Shown: one piece after another, positions 8,692 to 17,010 of the stretch
Layout of the letters: each line of letters opens with the position of its first letter
Numbering within the stretch: the stretch's first letter is position 1
Source of the DNA: Nitrospira sp. UBA5699
Lineage (GTDB): Bacteria; Nitrospirota; Nitrospiria; Nitrospirales; Nitrospiraceae
Assembly (NCBI GenBank): GCA_002420105.1
Contig: DIHJ01000061.1
Span: forward strand, 58,582 to 95,838
Length of the DNA: 37,257 bases
Direction: 5' to 3'
The notes under the pieces: generated by a model
The model's database searches: none
What the model saw: only the letters and a program-made list of their open reading frames with translations
Told to the model about the DNA's origin: nothing
Translations under genes and position numbers: made by a program

Positions 8692-9501
8692 CTACATGGC
8701 CGGCAGAGTCTTGTCAATGGCCAGACTGCCCGCCTTGGCCGGCGTCGTGTGGGCGCACACGATGACCGTCACGTTGTCTTCGCCCCCGCGGCGGAGCGCT
8801 TCGTCCACCAGGTCGTGGCAGGCGCGGCGGGGATTATTCTCGGCGCGCGCCAGGACGACGGCGATGGCGTCGTCGTCGAGCATTTTCGTCAAGCCGTCGC
8901 TGCAGAGGAGCACGAGATCGTCGAGCGCGAGGGAGGTCGAGGTCAATTCCGGGCTCAGCTCCAGCCCCATGCCCAGCCCTTTGGCCAAGATATGCCGATC
9001 GGGGTAGGCGCGCGCGGTGGCATCGTCGATGAGCCCGCGTTCCAGCAACATGGCGACCAGCGTGTGATCGCGGGTTAATTGCGTGAGCGCTCCGCGGTGA
9101 AAGCGGTAGGCGCGGCTGTCGCCCAAATGCGCGATGTGAGCCGTCGGGACCGGTTCGGAGGCAATCGTCATGGCGACGATGGTGGTGCCCATGCCTTTCA
9201 GCGCAGGGTCTTCGCGTACTTTTTCGTGAATGGCCCGGTTGGCGGCGGCGACGCACTCCGCCAATTGTGCCGCGGGCGCCTCGGGCCCCTGCCCGGAAGT
9301 CGCCGCGAACGCTTTGACTTTCCGGGTGGCCACGTCGACGGCGATGTGCGCGGCGAGATCGCCGGCCGGGTGCCCTCCCATCCCATCGGCCACGACCCAG
9401 AAGTTGCAGCTGTTGATCGCGGCGAAGACGTCCTGATTGGACTGGCGCACATGGCCGGTCTCCGTCCGGCCGACCCCGATCCATCTGGCGGTGTTTTTCA
9501 C
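8692..9501 (-). CDS. PP2C-family serine/threonine protein phosphatase
   Basis: A 269-residue cytoplasmic Mn/Mg-dependent phosphatase of the Stp/PrpC type. All usual motifs are visible: RQSNQD (D24), VADGMGGH (D39/G40), GTT (105-107), HLGDSRAY (125-132), LTRDHT (142-147), CSDGL (D202) and GGEDNVT (D242). It should dephosphorylate Ser/Thr proteins, commonly opposite a Hanks-type kinase; no such kinase is in this window. The start is GTG at 9501, inside a GTGA overlap with the stop of the upstream exonuclease gene, which implies translational coupling. Confidence 0.93.
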   Translation of the reverse strand: MKNTARWIGVGRTETGHVRQSNQDVFAAINSCNFWVVADGMGGHPAGDLAAHIAVDVATRKVKAFAATSGQGPEAPAAQLAECVAAANRAIHEKVREDPALKGMGTTIVAMTIASEPVPTAHIAHLGDSRAYRFHRGALTQLTRDHTLVAMLLERGLIDDATARAYPDRHILAKGLGMGLELSPELTSTSLALDDLVLLCSDGLTKMLDDDAIAVVLARAENNPRRACHDLVDEALRRGGEDNVTVIVCAHTTPAKAGSLAIDKTLPAM

Positions 9502-10304
9502 GGACGCACCGTGGGCGTCGCCCGCATGGGCCGGCGGCCGGCGCCGACCGACGGCGGCCCGTGTCGGGCGACCATCTGTTCGTACAGCAGCTCGGCCAGC
9601 GGCTCGAGATTTTTCGTATCGGCGGCGTTATAGCGCAGAAGCAGATCCAGGGCCGCGTCATCGCCGCCGCGCCATTGTCGCCAGAGCCGTACGGCGTCCC
9701 ATCCGTCCAGGCCGTCGAGGGTCTGATCCCGTTCGATCTGCAGTTCGCGCTCGATGGATTTGAGGCCGCCCTGCAGTCCCAGCCGGCGGGCGGCAAAGCA
9801 GAGATCGAAATGCGGTTTTTTCAGATTGAGGCGCGGAAAGGCGGTTTGCAGGAACGGGATGTCGAATCCGCTGCCGAAAAACGTGACGAGCAGATCGGTG
9901 CGTTCGAGTTCCTCCTGGAGGCGGTCCTCCGTCAGGTTCTCCCCCCGCACCAAACTGCTCATGCGCCCGTTGCGATACAGCCCGACCACCGTGACCTGTC
10001 CCTCCCGGGCGGACATGCCCGTGGTTTCGATGTCGAGGTAGAGCGCGCGATGGCGGAAGGTCTCGAACAGACGCCAATGCTCGCGGCTCTTGAGGCACGT
10101 CCCGAAAAAATCCGCCTGACCCGCCGCAAGCCGCGATTGTGCGGTGGCAAGGGCCTCATCATACCAGGATTTTCTCGCGGCGGAAATGCTGGGAACGGTC
10201 GCGCAGTTGAGAAACGAAGCCCAATCCTCGATGCCGTCCTGCCAGAGACGGCGTTCGGTCCCGGGCCCGATTCCTTTCAGGAGTACGAAGGTGGAGGTGA
10301 GCAT
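9498..10304 (-). CDS. RNase H-like (YprB-type) DEDD exonuclease
   Basis: 268 residues. The middle part (about 85-240) has the layout of the RNase_H_2/YprB family of predicted 3'-5' exonucleases: LDIETTG (D91, E93), GSGFDIPFL (D148), HFDLCFAARRLGL (D167), then YNAADT (Y225, D229). The N-terminal stretch LLKGIGPGTERRLW resembles a helix-hairpin-helix DNA-binding element. It probably acts on nucleic acid in the cytoplasm, but the substrate is untested. The gene is the first of a minus-strand pair and its TGA overlaps the phosphatase GTG by 4 bases. It is divergent from the plus-strand run that starts at 10419; the 114-base space between must hold both promoters, which I could not pin down. No clear ribosome site precedes the ATG. 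Confidence 0.8.
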   Translation of the reverse strand: MLTSTFVLLKGIGPGTERRLWQDGIEDWASFLNCATVPSISAARKSWYDEALATAQSRLAAGQADFFGTCLKSREHWRLFETFRHRALYLDIETTGMSAREGQVTVVGLYRNGRMSSLVRGENLTEDRLQEELERTDLLVTFFGSGFDIPFLQTAFPRLNLKKPHFDLCFAARRLGLQGGLKSIERELQIERDQTLDGLDGWDAVRLWRQWRGGDDAALDLLLRYNAADTKNLEPLAELLYEQMVARHGPPSVGAGRRPMRATPTVRP

Positions 10305-10418
10305 ATGATGGCGGATTGTAGCCTTGATTTCACCGATTAAACAAGCTAGAGTCCGCGACGGGCGCGGGTTTTCATGCGACCGGGGCGTGTGTCACGGCAA
10401 GGAGTCTGAAGGGGTCCG

Positions 10419-10802
10419 ATGGCTGAGCCTGCCAAAAAAATTCGTATTACCGTAGGGCCGGTGCAGGTCGAGGCGGAACTCAAAGGTACCAAGACCGCCC
10501 AGGAAGTGTATGCGGCGCTTCCAGTGGAAGCGCCGATCAACACGTGGGGGGAAGAATTTTATTTCAAGCTCGGCGGGGTGAAAGACCATCGTGAAACCGC
10601 CACCAACCATGTCAAGGTCGGGGATCTGGCCTTCTGGGGGGCCGGCCAGGTGCTGGCGATTTTCTTCGGCCGCACTCCGATGAGTATGGGGCCGGATCCG
10701 GTGCCGGCGGACCGGGTCAACGTCATCGGCCGTATCCTCGGAGACGCCACCGTGTTCCGCCGCGTCATGGAAGCGTCGACAATTCGCGTCGAGCGGGTGT
10801 GA
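10419..10802 (+). CDS. Cyclophilin-like fold protein (TM1367-type)
   Basis: A 127-residue soluble protein. The stretches IRITVGPVQVEAEL, AQEVYAALPVEAPINTWGEEFYF and KVGDLAFWGAGQVLAIFFGRTP match the small cyclophilin-like family (Cyclophil_like), which has a cyclophilin-type barrel but no demonstrated prolyl-isomerase activity; biochemical role unknown. The ATG has AAGGGG upstream. Only 3 bases separate its stop from the first DUF507 gene, so they form an operon. Confidence 0.8.
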   Translation: MAEPAKKIRITVGPVQVEAELKGTKTAQEVYAALPVEAPINTWGEEFYFKLGGVKDHRETATNHVKVGDLAFWGAGQVLAIFFGRTPMSMGPDPVPADRVNVIGRILGDATVFRRVMEASTIRVERV

Positions 10803-10805
10803 CGG

Positions 10806-11087
10806 ATGCGGCTGTCCAAAGAGCGGGTCAGGCATCTGGCCGACGCGCTGGCCACGCGGCTGGTCCAGGATGGGCATGTGGCTCTCACGGGCACCCATAA
10901 GGCCTTTGTGGAAGCCCTCGACCATACCGTGACGGAAGAACTGTCGATCGAAGACCGCTTGAACGCCGAGGTCCGGCAGCTGCTCAAGGCCTATGAACGC
11001 CAGATCGAAAGCGGACAGGTGGACTACCAGAAGATGTTCACGATGATCAAACAGAAATTGGTCCGCGAGCGGGGCATCATTCTCTAG
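10806..11087 (+). CDS. DUF507 family protein (first copy)
   Basis: A 93-residue helical, soluble protein. The start LSKERVRHLADALATRLV and the end KMFTMIKQKLVRERGIIL (a late MIKQKLAxERG-type motif) are characteristic of DUF507, whose function is unknown. It starts 3 bases after the cyclophilin-like gene and is followed by a second, diverged DUF507 gene, suggesting the two products may pair. Confidence 0.88.
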   Translation: MRLSKERVRHLADALATRLVQDGHVALTGTHKAFVEALDHTVTEELSIEDRLNAEVRQLLKAYERQIESGQVDYQKMFTMIKQKLVRERGIIL

Positions 11088-11101
11088 GGCGTCGACGGCC
11101 G

Positions 11102-11161
11102 ATCGTCAATCGGTGAGGTCGGAGGAGGCCTTTCCGTCCGAGACGAACGGCCATTGACGGT
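11102..11161 (+). promoter_or_regulatory. Hairpin made of TTGACG-type repeats before the second DUF507 gene
   Basis: ATCGTCAATcGG (11102-11113) can pair with CCATTGACGGT (11151-11161): nine pairs including one G-T wobble, a bulge and two more pairs. The right arm leads into two heptamers TTGACGG-TTGATGA ending one base before the ATG at 11168. Could affect translation of the second copy; prediction only. Confidence 0.35.
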
Positions 11162-11167
11162 TGATGA

Positions 11168-11458
11168 ATGTCGGACTTCCCGATGTTGAGCGAAGACAAA
11201 ACCAGCCACCTGTCGCATGTGATTCTACAGGCGGTGAAGAAGAGCCCCCTGGTGACGGTCCGGGGCGATGACGGCCAGATGTTGAAAGAGATCAAGCGGG
11301 TTCTGGCCGCGGAGTTGGCGCAGGAGGCGGAGATTGATCGGAAGGTCAAGGCCAAGCTGGCTTCGTATTCGAGGGGCATCGTCGAAGGAAGCCCGGAGTG
11401 GGACGTGCTCTATCGCAAAACGTTCGAGGAAGAAACACGAAAGCACGTCAAAGGATGA
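11168..11458 (+). CDS. DUF507 family protein (second copy)
   Basis: A 96-residue soluble helical protein, a diverged paralogue of the gene 80 bases upstream. Shared features are the HVILQAVKKS helix aligned with the first helix of the other copy, the acidic middle helix (EIDRKVKAKLASY) and the closing segment with YRKTFEEETRKHVKG, where the typical MIKxKLAxERG end is altered. Start at ATG 11168; the ribosome site is poor, and an internal Met at 11183 is an alternative. Function unknown. Confidence 0.75.
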   Translation: MSDFPMLSEDKTSHLSHVILQAVKKSPLVTVRGDDGQMLKEIKRVLAAELAQEAEIDRKVKAKLASYSRGIVEGSPEWDVLYRKTFEEETRKHVKG

Positions 11459-11483
11459 TCGAGCGGACGTGCGGGGAGATACG

Positions 11484-11921
11484 ATGAAGTATGTGTCGGT
11501 GCTGGGAACGGGCTTGCTGCTGATCGGGATCGTCGCGTGCGCGAAGGAAAAGGCGAAGCCGCTCGTTCCCCTGGCCCTGGAGCCCGGCGTCAAGGTGCAG
11601 GCCGTGACGGCGACCGACCAGGGCACGCAGGCCTATCAGGGCCGGCAGTTCGAGGAAGCGAAGAACTACTTCTCGCAGGCGCTCGCGGCGGCTCCGCAGT
11701 CGGGCCAGGCCCACTACAATTACGCGCTCGCCTTGAACGCCCTGGGCGATACCGAACAAGCCAGACAGCATTTCATCGAGGCCGCGAATCTGGCTCCCGG
11801 CGACAAGACGATCTGGGATTCGCCGGCGCTCCGGCAGTACGGGAATCCCCAGTCGGCCAAACCGGCGAAAGAACATCCGTATGGAACGACCAGGCCGACG
11901 ATCGGAAGCGGACCAAGATAA
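11484..11921 (+). CDS. TPR-containing lipoprotein
   Basis: 145 residues. A lipobox IVAC near residue 19 follows a hydrophobic signal segment, so the mature protein should be lipid-anchored in the cell envelope. Residues about 45-110 hold two tetratricopeptide-like repeats (YQGRQFEEAKNYFSQAL; YNYALALNALGDTEQARQHF), a protein-protein interaction module. The tail is Pro/Lys-rich and probably unfolded. Start at ATG 11484, preceded by GGGGAG; longer upstream starts would destroy the signal peptide. It lies between DUF507 and the peroxiredoxin on the same strand. Partner unknown. Confidence 0.8.
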   Translation: MKYVSVLGTGLLLIGIVACAKEKAKPLVPLALEPGVKVQAVTATDQGTQAYQGRQFEEAKNYFSQALAAAPQSGQAHYNYALALNALGDTEQARQHFIEAANLAPGDKTIWDSPALRQYGNPQSAKPAKEHPYGTTRPTIGSGPR

Positions 11922-11951
11922 CCTTATCATCATCCGAGAAGGGATCGACAC

Positions 11952-12419
11952 ATGGCCAAAGAAGTCGGGGTAGGGGATAAGGCGCCGGAGTTTTCGCTGC
12001 CGGACCAGCACGGCAAGCCGGTCGCCCTGAAGAGCCTGAAGGGCAAACAACTCGTGCTCTATTTCTATCCGAAGGACGACACGCCGGGCTGCACCAAGGA
12101 GTCCTGCGATTTTCGCGACGTGGAGTCTCAGATCGTCCGGGCCGGAGCGACGATTCTCGGCGTGAGTCTGGACGGCAAGGAATCGCACCAGAAGTTCATC
12201 AAGAAATTCGGACTGCCCTTTTCGCTCCTCAGCGATGAAGATGCGGCGGTGTCCAAGGCATACGGCGTCTACAAAGAAAAGAGCATGTACGGCAAGAAAT
12301 ACTGGGGCATCGAACGCAGCACGTTCGTCATCGATCCCGACGGCAAGGTGAAAGCCGTGTTCCGGAAGGTCAAAGTCGACGGGCACGCCGACGAAGTCCT
12401 GAAGGCCTTACGGGCCTAG
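11952..12419 (+). CDS. bcp: Thioredoxin-dependent peroxiredoxin (Bcp/PrxQ)
   Basis: A 155-residue cytoplasmic enzyme that reduces hydrogen peroxide and organic hydroperoxides with thioredoxin as electron donor. The peroxidatic C47 sits in DDTPGCTKE and the resolving C52 is five residues later, the PrxQ spacing. Other family marks are APEFSLPDQ, LVLYFYPKD, RSTFVIDPDG and GHADEVLKAL. Length is typical (about 155). Start at ATG 11952, with GAGAAGGGA about 10 bases before it. It follows the TPR lipoprotein by 30 bases. Confidence 0.95.
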   Translation: MAKEVGVGDKAPEFSLPDQHGKPVALKSLKGKQLVLYFYPKDDTPGCTKESCDFRDVESQIVRAGATILGVSLDGKESHQKFIKKFGLPFSLLSDEDAAVSKAYGVYKEKSMYGKKYWGIERSTFVIDPDGKVKAVFRKVKVDGHADEVLKALRA

Positions 12420-12455
12420 TTCGCACTCTTGCTGAGCCCACGCAGCAGCGCATTC

Positions 12456-13322
12456 ATGCCGTCTCGGTCTCACGCGTTCCGCCGTACCGGGATCTTCCCT
12501 CTCCTGATCCTGCTCGGCCTGGTGTGGCCCGCCGGCGCGGCGGAGAAATCCGCAGCCTTTCTCCTGGTCAAGGACGGCCTTGCGTCGCCTCACCAGCCGG
12601 CCACCGTGGAGGCCAAGCTGGTCGCCAGGGGGTTGCTCGCCGAGACGGCGCTCGGCGGAGAGCCGCTCGAGCTGCTCGTCGACGGCAACGTGGTCGCGAC
12701 GGCGATGACCGGCGGTGACGGCAGGGCCTTCCTGTCGTATGTGCCGAAAGCGCAGGGAGTCGTCCCCGTCAGGGTTCAAGTGGGCAACAGTCCGCGCGTG
12801 GCGCCGGCCGGGGGCCAGGGTCATCTCGCCGTCTGGGAAAAACGCAACCCGATCCTGGTGGTGGAGATGGCGGCCTTGATCGAGGACGCATCGCCGCCGG
12901 TCCCGCTCCCGGGCGTCGGTTCCAAGCTCGAACCGGAGCGGAAGCCGATGGCCGGTGCAGCGGATGAACTCGGCAAGCTGACGCAATTTTATTACCGCGT
13001 GGTGTATGTCGCCGCGGCGGCGCCGGCGGACGGGTTTCGGACGAGCGTGGAGGCGCGAGACTGGCTGGCGACCCACAAGTTCCCGCCCGGCTACCTGCTC
13101 GTGCTTCCGCCGGGTGAGGAGGCCCTGGGCAACAAAATCGATGAACTGCATGCGGCCGGCTGGAAAACAATCAAAACGGGAATCGGGCGGTCGAAGGGCT
13201 TCGCCGAGGCGTTCCTCCGTCGCCGTCTCGATGCGTTGATGGTGCCGGAACCGGCGAAAGGCGAGGCGCCGAGAAAAGCCAAGATCGCCAAAGACTGGAA
13301 GGAGGTGCGCAAGAAATTGTAG
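12456..13322 (+). CDS. Secreted Ig-like protein with degenerate HAD-like domain
   Basis: About 288 residues. A signal peptide (about 1-29, ending WPAGAAE) exports it. The first mature part (about 30-120) is strand-rich and Ig-like (VEAKLVARGLL, LELLVDGNVVATAMTGGDGRAFLSY). The second part resembles HAD-type phosphatases of the APP1 kind: a first strand VVEMAALIED where DxDxT would be expected, then RVVYVAAAAP, EARDWLATHKFPPGYLL, GWKTIKTGIG and LRRRLDALMV. With the nucleophilic Asp missing it is probably not a phosphatase. The start is uncertain: ATG 12456 is given, while TTG 12431-frame position 12429 would add nine residues; neither has a good ribosome site. Function unknown. Confidence 0.55.
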   Translation: MPSRSHAFRRTGIFPLLILLGLVWPAGAAEKSAAFLLVKDGLASPHQPATVEAKLVARGLLAETALGGEPLELLVDGNVVATAMTGGDGRAFLSYVPKAQGVVPVRVQVGNSPRVAPAGGQGHLAVWEKRNPILVVEMAALIEDASPPVPLPGVGSKLEPERKPMAGAADELGKLTQFYYRVVYVAAAAPADGFRTSVEARDWLATHKFPPGYLLVLPPGEEALGNKIDELHAAGWKTIKTGIGRSKGFAEAFLRRRLDALMVPEPAKGEAPRKAKIAKDWKEVRKKL

Positions 13323-13478
13323 CGGGTGCCCGGCCCCGCCCGCCTTCCGTGACCTCCCTCCGGGATCCGGATCCGACAAGAGGACCGGACCGTCCCGACC
13401 GCTCCACGCCTTCCTTTTGGTCACGCCTTTCCTCTATGATAAGGCTCGTTACTTTTCCGAGTTCGAGGCATCCGGCTG

Positions 13479-14840
13479 ATGAAGGCCAAGATCAGTTTTT
13501 CCTGCCAGGCCTGCGGGCATCAAGCGCCCCGGTGGCTCGGCCGCTGTCCCGATTGCGGCGGCTGGAATACCATGAAAGAAGAGCGGCAGGCGCCGACCGG
13601 AAAGGGTCGTCCCGTCGCCATGAAAACGGCGCAGGCCAAGGCCACGCCGATCGCCGAGATCGAGGTCGTCGGCGAAGACCGGCGGTTGACCGGGATCAGC
13701 GAGTTCGACCGTGTGCTGGGGGGAGGCGTGATCCCCGGCGCGGTGATCCTGATCGGCGGCGATCCCGGCATCGGGAAAACCACCCTGCTCCTTCAGGCGC
13801 TCCCGCGCCTGGCCTCCCGGGAGGGGCCGGTCCTTTACGTGTCGGGTGAAGAGTCGCCCCGCCAGATCAAGATGCGCGGGCAGCGGCTCGGCGTCGAGCA
13901 TCCGCATCTGCTGATCCTCGCCGAAACCTCTCTCGAACAGATTCTCAAGGCGGTGCAGGAGATTCAGCCGGCCGCCGTGGTCGTCGATTCCATCCAGACG
14001 GTCTACACGGAGCAGATCACGTCGGCGCCCGGCAGCATCAGCCAGGTTCAGGAAGTCGCCGGCCAGCTCATGTGGTTCGCGAAACGGGCCGGCGTGCCGG
14101 TCTTCATCATCGGGCACGTTACGAAAGAAGGGGCGATCGCCGGGCCGCGTCTCCTCGAGCATATCGTCGATACGGTGCTCTACTTCGAAGGCGACAAAGG
14201 GCACAGCTATCGCATTCTTCGCGCAGTCAAGAACCGGTTCGGTTCGACGAACGAAATCGGCGTGTTCGAGATGAAGGATTCCGGCCTGGAAGAAGTCGCG
14301 AATCCGTCCGAGCTCTTTCTCGCCGAACGTCCGCAGCGCAGTACGGGGTCGGTCGTTGTCTCCAGCCTGGAAGGGAGCCGTCCGATTCTCGTCGAGCTGC
14401 AGGCGCTGGTCTCCTCGACGAGTTACGCCATGCCGAAGCGGATGGCGAACGGCGTCGAGCTGAACCGGGTTTCGCTGCTGCTGGCCGTGATGGAAAAGCG
14501 GTTGGGGATGCACTTATCCGGACAGGACGTCTATGTGAATGTCGTGGGCGGCATGCACATCGATGAGCCGGCCATCGATCTCGGGATCGTGGCCGCGGTG
14601 ACCTCCAGTTTGCGCGAAGTGCCGGTCGAACCGGGGCTGTTGGTTCTGGGGGAAGTGGGGCTCGGCGGCGAGGTGCGCGCGATCAGTCAGGCCGAGTTGC
14701 GGATTCGCGAGGCCGCCAAAATGGGGTTCAAGCGCTGTCTCCTGCCGGAGCGCAATCTCGCCAAGGTCGAACCGGTCGACGGCATCGAGCTGATCGGGAT
14801 CAGCGAAGTGGGGGAGGCGCTCGATGTGGTGTTGGCTTAG
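13479..14840 (+). CDS. radA: DNA repair protein RadA
   Basis: A 453-residue hexameric helicase of recombinational repair that extends recombination intermediates with RecA. The zinc finger is C9xxC12...C23xxC26, the Walker A is GGDPGIGKT (93-101, K100), Walker B VVVDS (167-171), and the RadA-specific KNRFG motif is at 251-255. The C-terminal Lon-like domain (about 280-453) includes GQDVYVNVVGG, GLVxLGEVGLGGEVRxI-type sequence and LLPERN. Length is standard. It overlaps the next lipoprotein gene by 17 bases. Confidence 0.97.
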   Translation: MKAKISFSCQACGHQAPRWLGRCPDCGGWNTMKEERQAPTGKGRPVAMKTAQAKATPIAEIEVVGEDRRLTGISEFDRVLGGGVIPGAVILIGGDPGIGKTTLLLQALPRLASREGPVLYVSGEESPRQIKMRGQRLGVEHPHLLILAETSLEQILKAVQEIQPAAVVVDSIQTVYTEQITSAPGSISQVQEVAGQLMWFAKRAGVPVFIIGHVTKEGAIAGPRLLEHIVDTVLYFEGDKGHSYRILRAVKNRFGSTNEIGVFEMKDSGLEEVANPSELFLAERPQRSTGSVVVSSLEGSRPILVELQALVSSTSYAMPKRMANGVELNRVSLLLAVMEKRLGMHLSGQDVYVNVVGGMHIDEPAIDLGIVAAVTSSLREVPVEPGLLVLGEVGLGGEVRAISQAELRIREAAKMGFKRCLLPERNLAKVEPVDGIELIGISEVGEALDVVLA

Positions 14841-15645
14841 ACAGCTCACGCGCCTCACGCCGCACGTGTCACGTGTCGCCGTTCTCTGTTTTCTGCTGGC
14901 CGGCTGCGCGGCGACTCCGCCGCGCGAAGCGGCCCATCTGAAGCAGGCGACCGCGGAAGAGCTGGCGATCCTGCTGCGTCAGCGCGAAGCGGCGATTCAG
15001 ACGATGAAGGGGCTTTTCAGCGCGAAAGTCCGCGGCGGGATCATTCCGATCGCGACCCGTGTGGAGGGCGCCGTGTACTATCGCCGCCCCGACGCGATGC
15101 GCCTGCGGGGGTTTACCGCCGTCGGCAGCGAGCTCTTTGAATTTCTGCAGGCCGACGGTCAGTTCACGCTGCGGCTGCCGACGATGGGGCGCGTGCTGTC
15201 GGGAAGCCCCGCCGACATGAGCGAGATGGGCAAACTCGCGCGGCCGTTCCAGCTGAGCGTCTGGGCCATGGGCGGCGTTCTGGGGACCGGGACGATCGCG
15301 GCGAACGAAACGGCGAAACTGATAGAAGAGGGAGACCGCTACCGGCTCGACGTGTCCGGTCCGTCGAGCAACGGCGCGATGATTCTGCATCGCCGGCTCT
15401 GGTTCGAGCGGCAGGGCCTGCTGGTGGTGAAGGAGGACCGGCTGACGGAGGCCGGCGATGTCGACGCGACCATTCACTATGAGGACTTCCGCGCGGTCGG
15501 GGATCCCGCCGTCGCCGACGGGCGCCTGCTGCGCCCCTTCAAAATCTCCCTGGAAGACGGCCGCGGGCAGGGCAGCGTCCAGGTCACCTTTCACGAATTG
15601 ATTCCGAACGCGACGTTGAAGCCCGGAGAACTGGCCCGTGGATAG
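14824..15645 (+). CDS. LolA/LolB-fold outer-membrane lipoprotein
   Basis: 273 residues. A signal sequence ends with the lipobox LAGC (C28), so the protein is a lipoprotein. The body (about 60-270) has the alternating beta pattern of LolA/LolB-like and DUF4292 proteins: TMKGLFSAKVRGG, GAVYYRRPDAMRLRGF, then FEFLQADGQFTLRLP and a late KISLEDGRGQGSVQVTF. A role in lipoprotein or lipid handling at the outer membrane is an inference from the fold. The ATG at 14824 lies inside the end of radA and has GGGGGAGG just before it, pointing to coupled translation; a GTG at 14866 is an alternative that still leaves a signal peptide. Confidence 0.7.
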   Translation: MWCWLRQLTRLTPHVSRVAVLCFLLAGCAATPPREAAHLKQATAEELAILLRQREAAIQTMKGLFSAKVRGGIIPIATRVEGAVYYRRPDAMRLRGFTAVGSELFEFLQADGQFTLRLPTMGRVLSGSPADMSEMGKLARPFQLSVWAMGGVLGTGTIAANETAKLIEEGDRYRLDVSGPSSNGAMILHRRLWFERQGLLVVKEDRLTEAGDVDATIHYEDFRAVGDPAVADGRLLRPFKISLEDGRGQGSVQVTFHELIPNATLKPGELARG

Positions 15646-15666
15646 CCGCGTGAAGACGACCAGACC

Positions 15667-16449
15667 ATGAAAGTCCTTGCGGTTGAAACGGCGACGGCCT
15701 GGCAAAGCGTCGCGATTCTCGAAGGCGAAAGGGTGCTGGCGCGGTGCGATCAAGAGGCCGGCGGCATGCATGCCAGGTTGCTGCTCCCCGCCATCGATCG
15801 GCTGTTCAAAGAGACGGGCCTCTCGCCGGCCGCGCTCGACGGTCTCGTCGTGTCGATCGGCCCCGGGTCCTTTACGGGACTGCGGGTGGGGTTGGCCACG
15901 ATGCTGGGTTTTCGGACGATTACCCGGTTGCCGCTGGTCGCCGTGCCGACGTTGGAAGGCATGGCCTGGAATCTCAGAGGAGCCTCCGCGCCGCTCTGCC
16001 CGGTGCTGAACAGCCGCCGCGGAGAACTCTATTGGGCGCGGTTTCACTGGGCGGGCGCGGACCGGCTGGAACGGCTCATCCCGGAGCAGGTCGGCCCGCC
16101 GGCCGTCCTGGGGAAACAGTTGAGCGGAGCGGTCACGTTGTACGGCGAAGGGTGGCAGACGGAAGAAGCGGCAATCCGGGCCGCGGCAAGCGCGGCGACG
16201 ATTACGGAGGCAAGGGATCACATGAAGCCCTCTGCAGTCTCCGTGGGGATGGCCGGCATCGCCCGGCTTCAGCGGGGCGAGCAGGCCGGCGTCGGCGTGA
16301 GCCCCCTGTATATTCAGCGTCCCGAGGCCGAGCTGAAGTACGAGCAGTCCGGCGGGCTGTCCCCGGTCGCACGCCGGCAGGAAAAAGTGGCGAGAAAACT
16401 GAGAAGCCGAGCGGCCCTGACGGGCGCACGCCCGAGGCGGAAGGCATGA
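15667..16449 (+). CDS. tsaB: tRNA threonylcarbamoyladenosine biosynthesis protein TsaB
   Basis: A 260-residue ASKHA-fold protein that partners TsaD and TsaE in making t6A37 of ANN-decoding tRNAs. Family marks: start VLAVETATAWQSVAIL, GGMHARLLLPAIDRL, SIGPGSFTGLRVGLA (63-77), PVLNSRRGELYWA and a late YIQRPEAELK. The C-terminal 35 residues are basic and unusual for the family, probably a disordered tail. It overlaps rimI by 4 bases (ATGA), the usual tsaB-rimI pairing. Confidence 0.95.
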   Translation: MKVLAVETATAWQSVAILEGERVLARCDQEAGGMHARLLLPAIDRLFKETGLSPAALDGLVVSIGPGSFTGLRVGLATMLGFRTITRLPLVAVPTLEGMAWNLRGASAPLCPVLNSRRGELYWARFHWAGADRLERLIPEQVGPPAVLGKQLSGAVTLYGEGWQTEEAAIRAAASAATITEARDHMKPSAVSVGMAGIARLQRGEQAGVGVSPLYIQRPEAELKYEQSGGLSPVARRQEKVARKLRSRAALTGARPRRKA

Positions 16450-16988
16450 CGGGCGCCGCCTGGATGATCGAGCCGGCGGGAGCCGAATCCCTCGGGGAGA
16501 TTCTCAAGATAGAAGAAGCTTGCTTCTCGGCCCCCTGGACGCGCAAAATGTTGGAGGCGGAGCTCAGCGGGAACCCCTTCGCCCACTTCCTGTTGGCCAG
16601 GGAGAGAGAGGGGGCTGAATCTTCGGCCGGGTCGATTGTCGGGTATCTCTGTTACTGGATCGTTTTTGAGGAAGTCCGGCTGATGAACCTGGCGGTCATC
16701 GAGTCGATGCGGCATCGCGGGATTGCCAGATCCCTGGTCTTTACCGCACTCGAAACGGGGCTGTCTCAAGCCGCCTCCCGCGCCGTCCTCGAAGTGCGCG
16801 CCTCCAACGCCGCGGCGCAAACCCTCTATCAGGGCTTCGGATTTCGCCGGGTGGCCGTCCGGCCGAAGTATTACAACCAACCCATTGAAGATGCCGTGTT
16901 GATGGAACTGGACCCGATTGTCTTGAGATCGGACGCCGGCTCCTCCGTGCGCCATAACGCGGGAGGTCACAGCAAGCCGCTGCAGTAA
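16446..16988 (+). CDS. rimI: Ribosomal-protein-alanine N-acetyltransferase RimI
   Basis: A 180-residue GNAT acetyltransferase that modifies the N-terminal Ala of ribosomal protein S18. Motifs: EEACFSAPWTRKML, LMNLAVIESMRHRGIARSL (acetyl-CoA P-loop around RHRGIA), LEVRASNAAAQTLYQGFGFRRV, and YY in PKYYNQPIEDAVLM. The C-terminal 20 residues beyond the GNAT core are an extension. The start ATG 16446 overlaps the tsaB stop; an internal Met at 16464 is also possible. Confidence 0.93.
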   Translation: MTGAAWMIEPAGAESLGEILKIEEACFSAPWTRKMLEAELSGNPFAHFLLAREREGAESSAGSIVGYLCYWIVFEEVRLMNLAVIESMRHRGIARSLVFTALETGLSQAASRAVLEVRASNAAAQTLYQGFGFRRVAVRPKYYNQPIEDAVLMELDPIVLRSDAGSSVRHNAGGHSKPLQ

Positions 16989-17010
16989 TCATTCAACCAG
17001 GAGGTACGAC

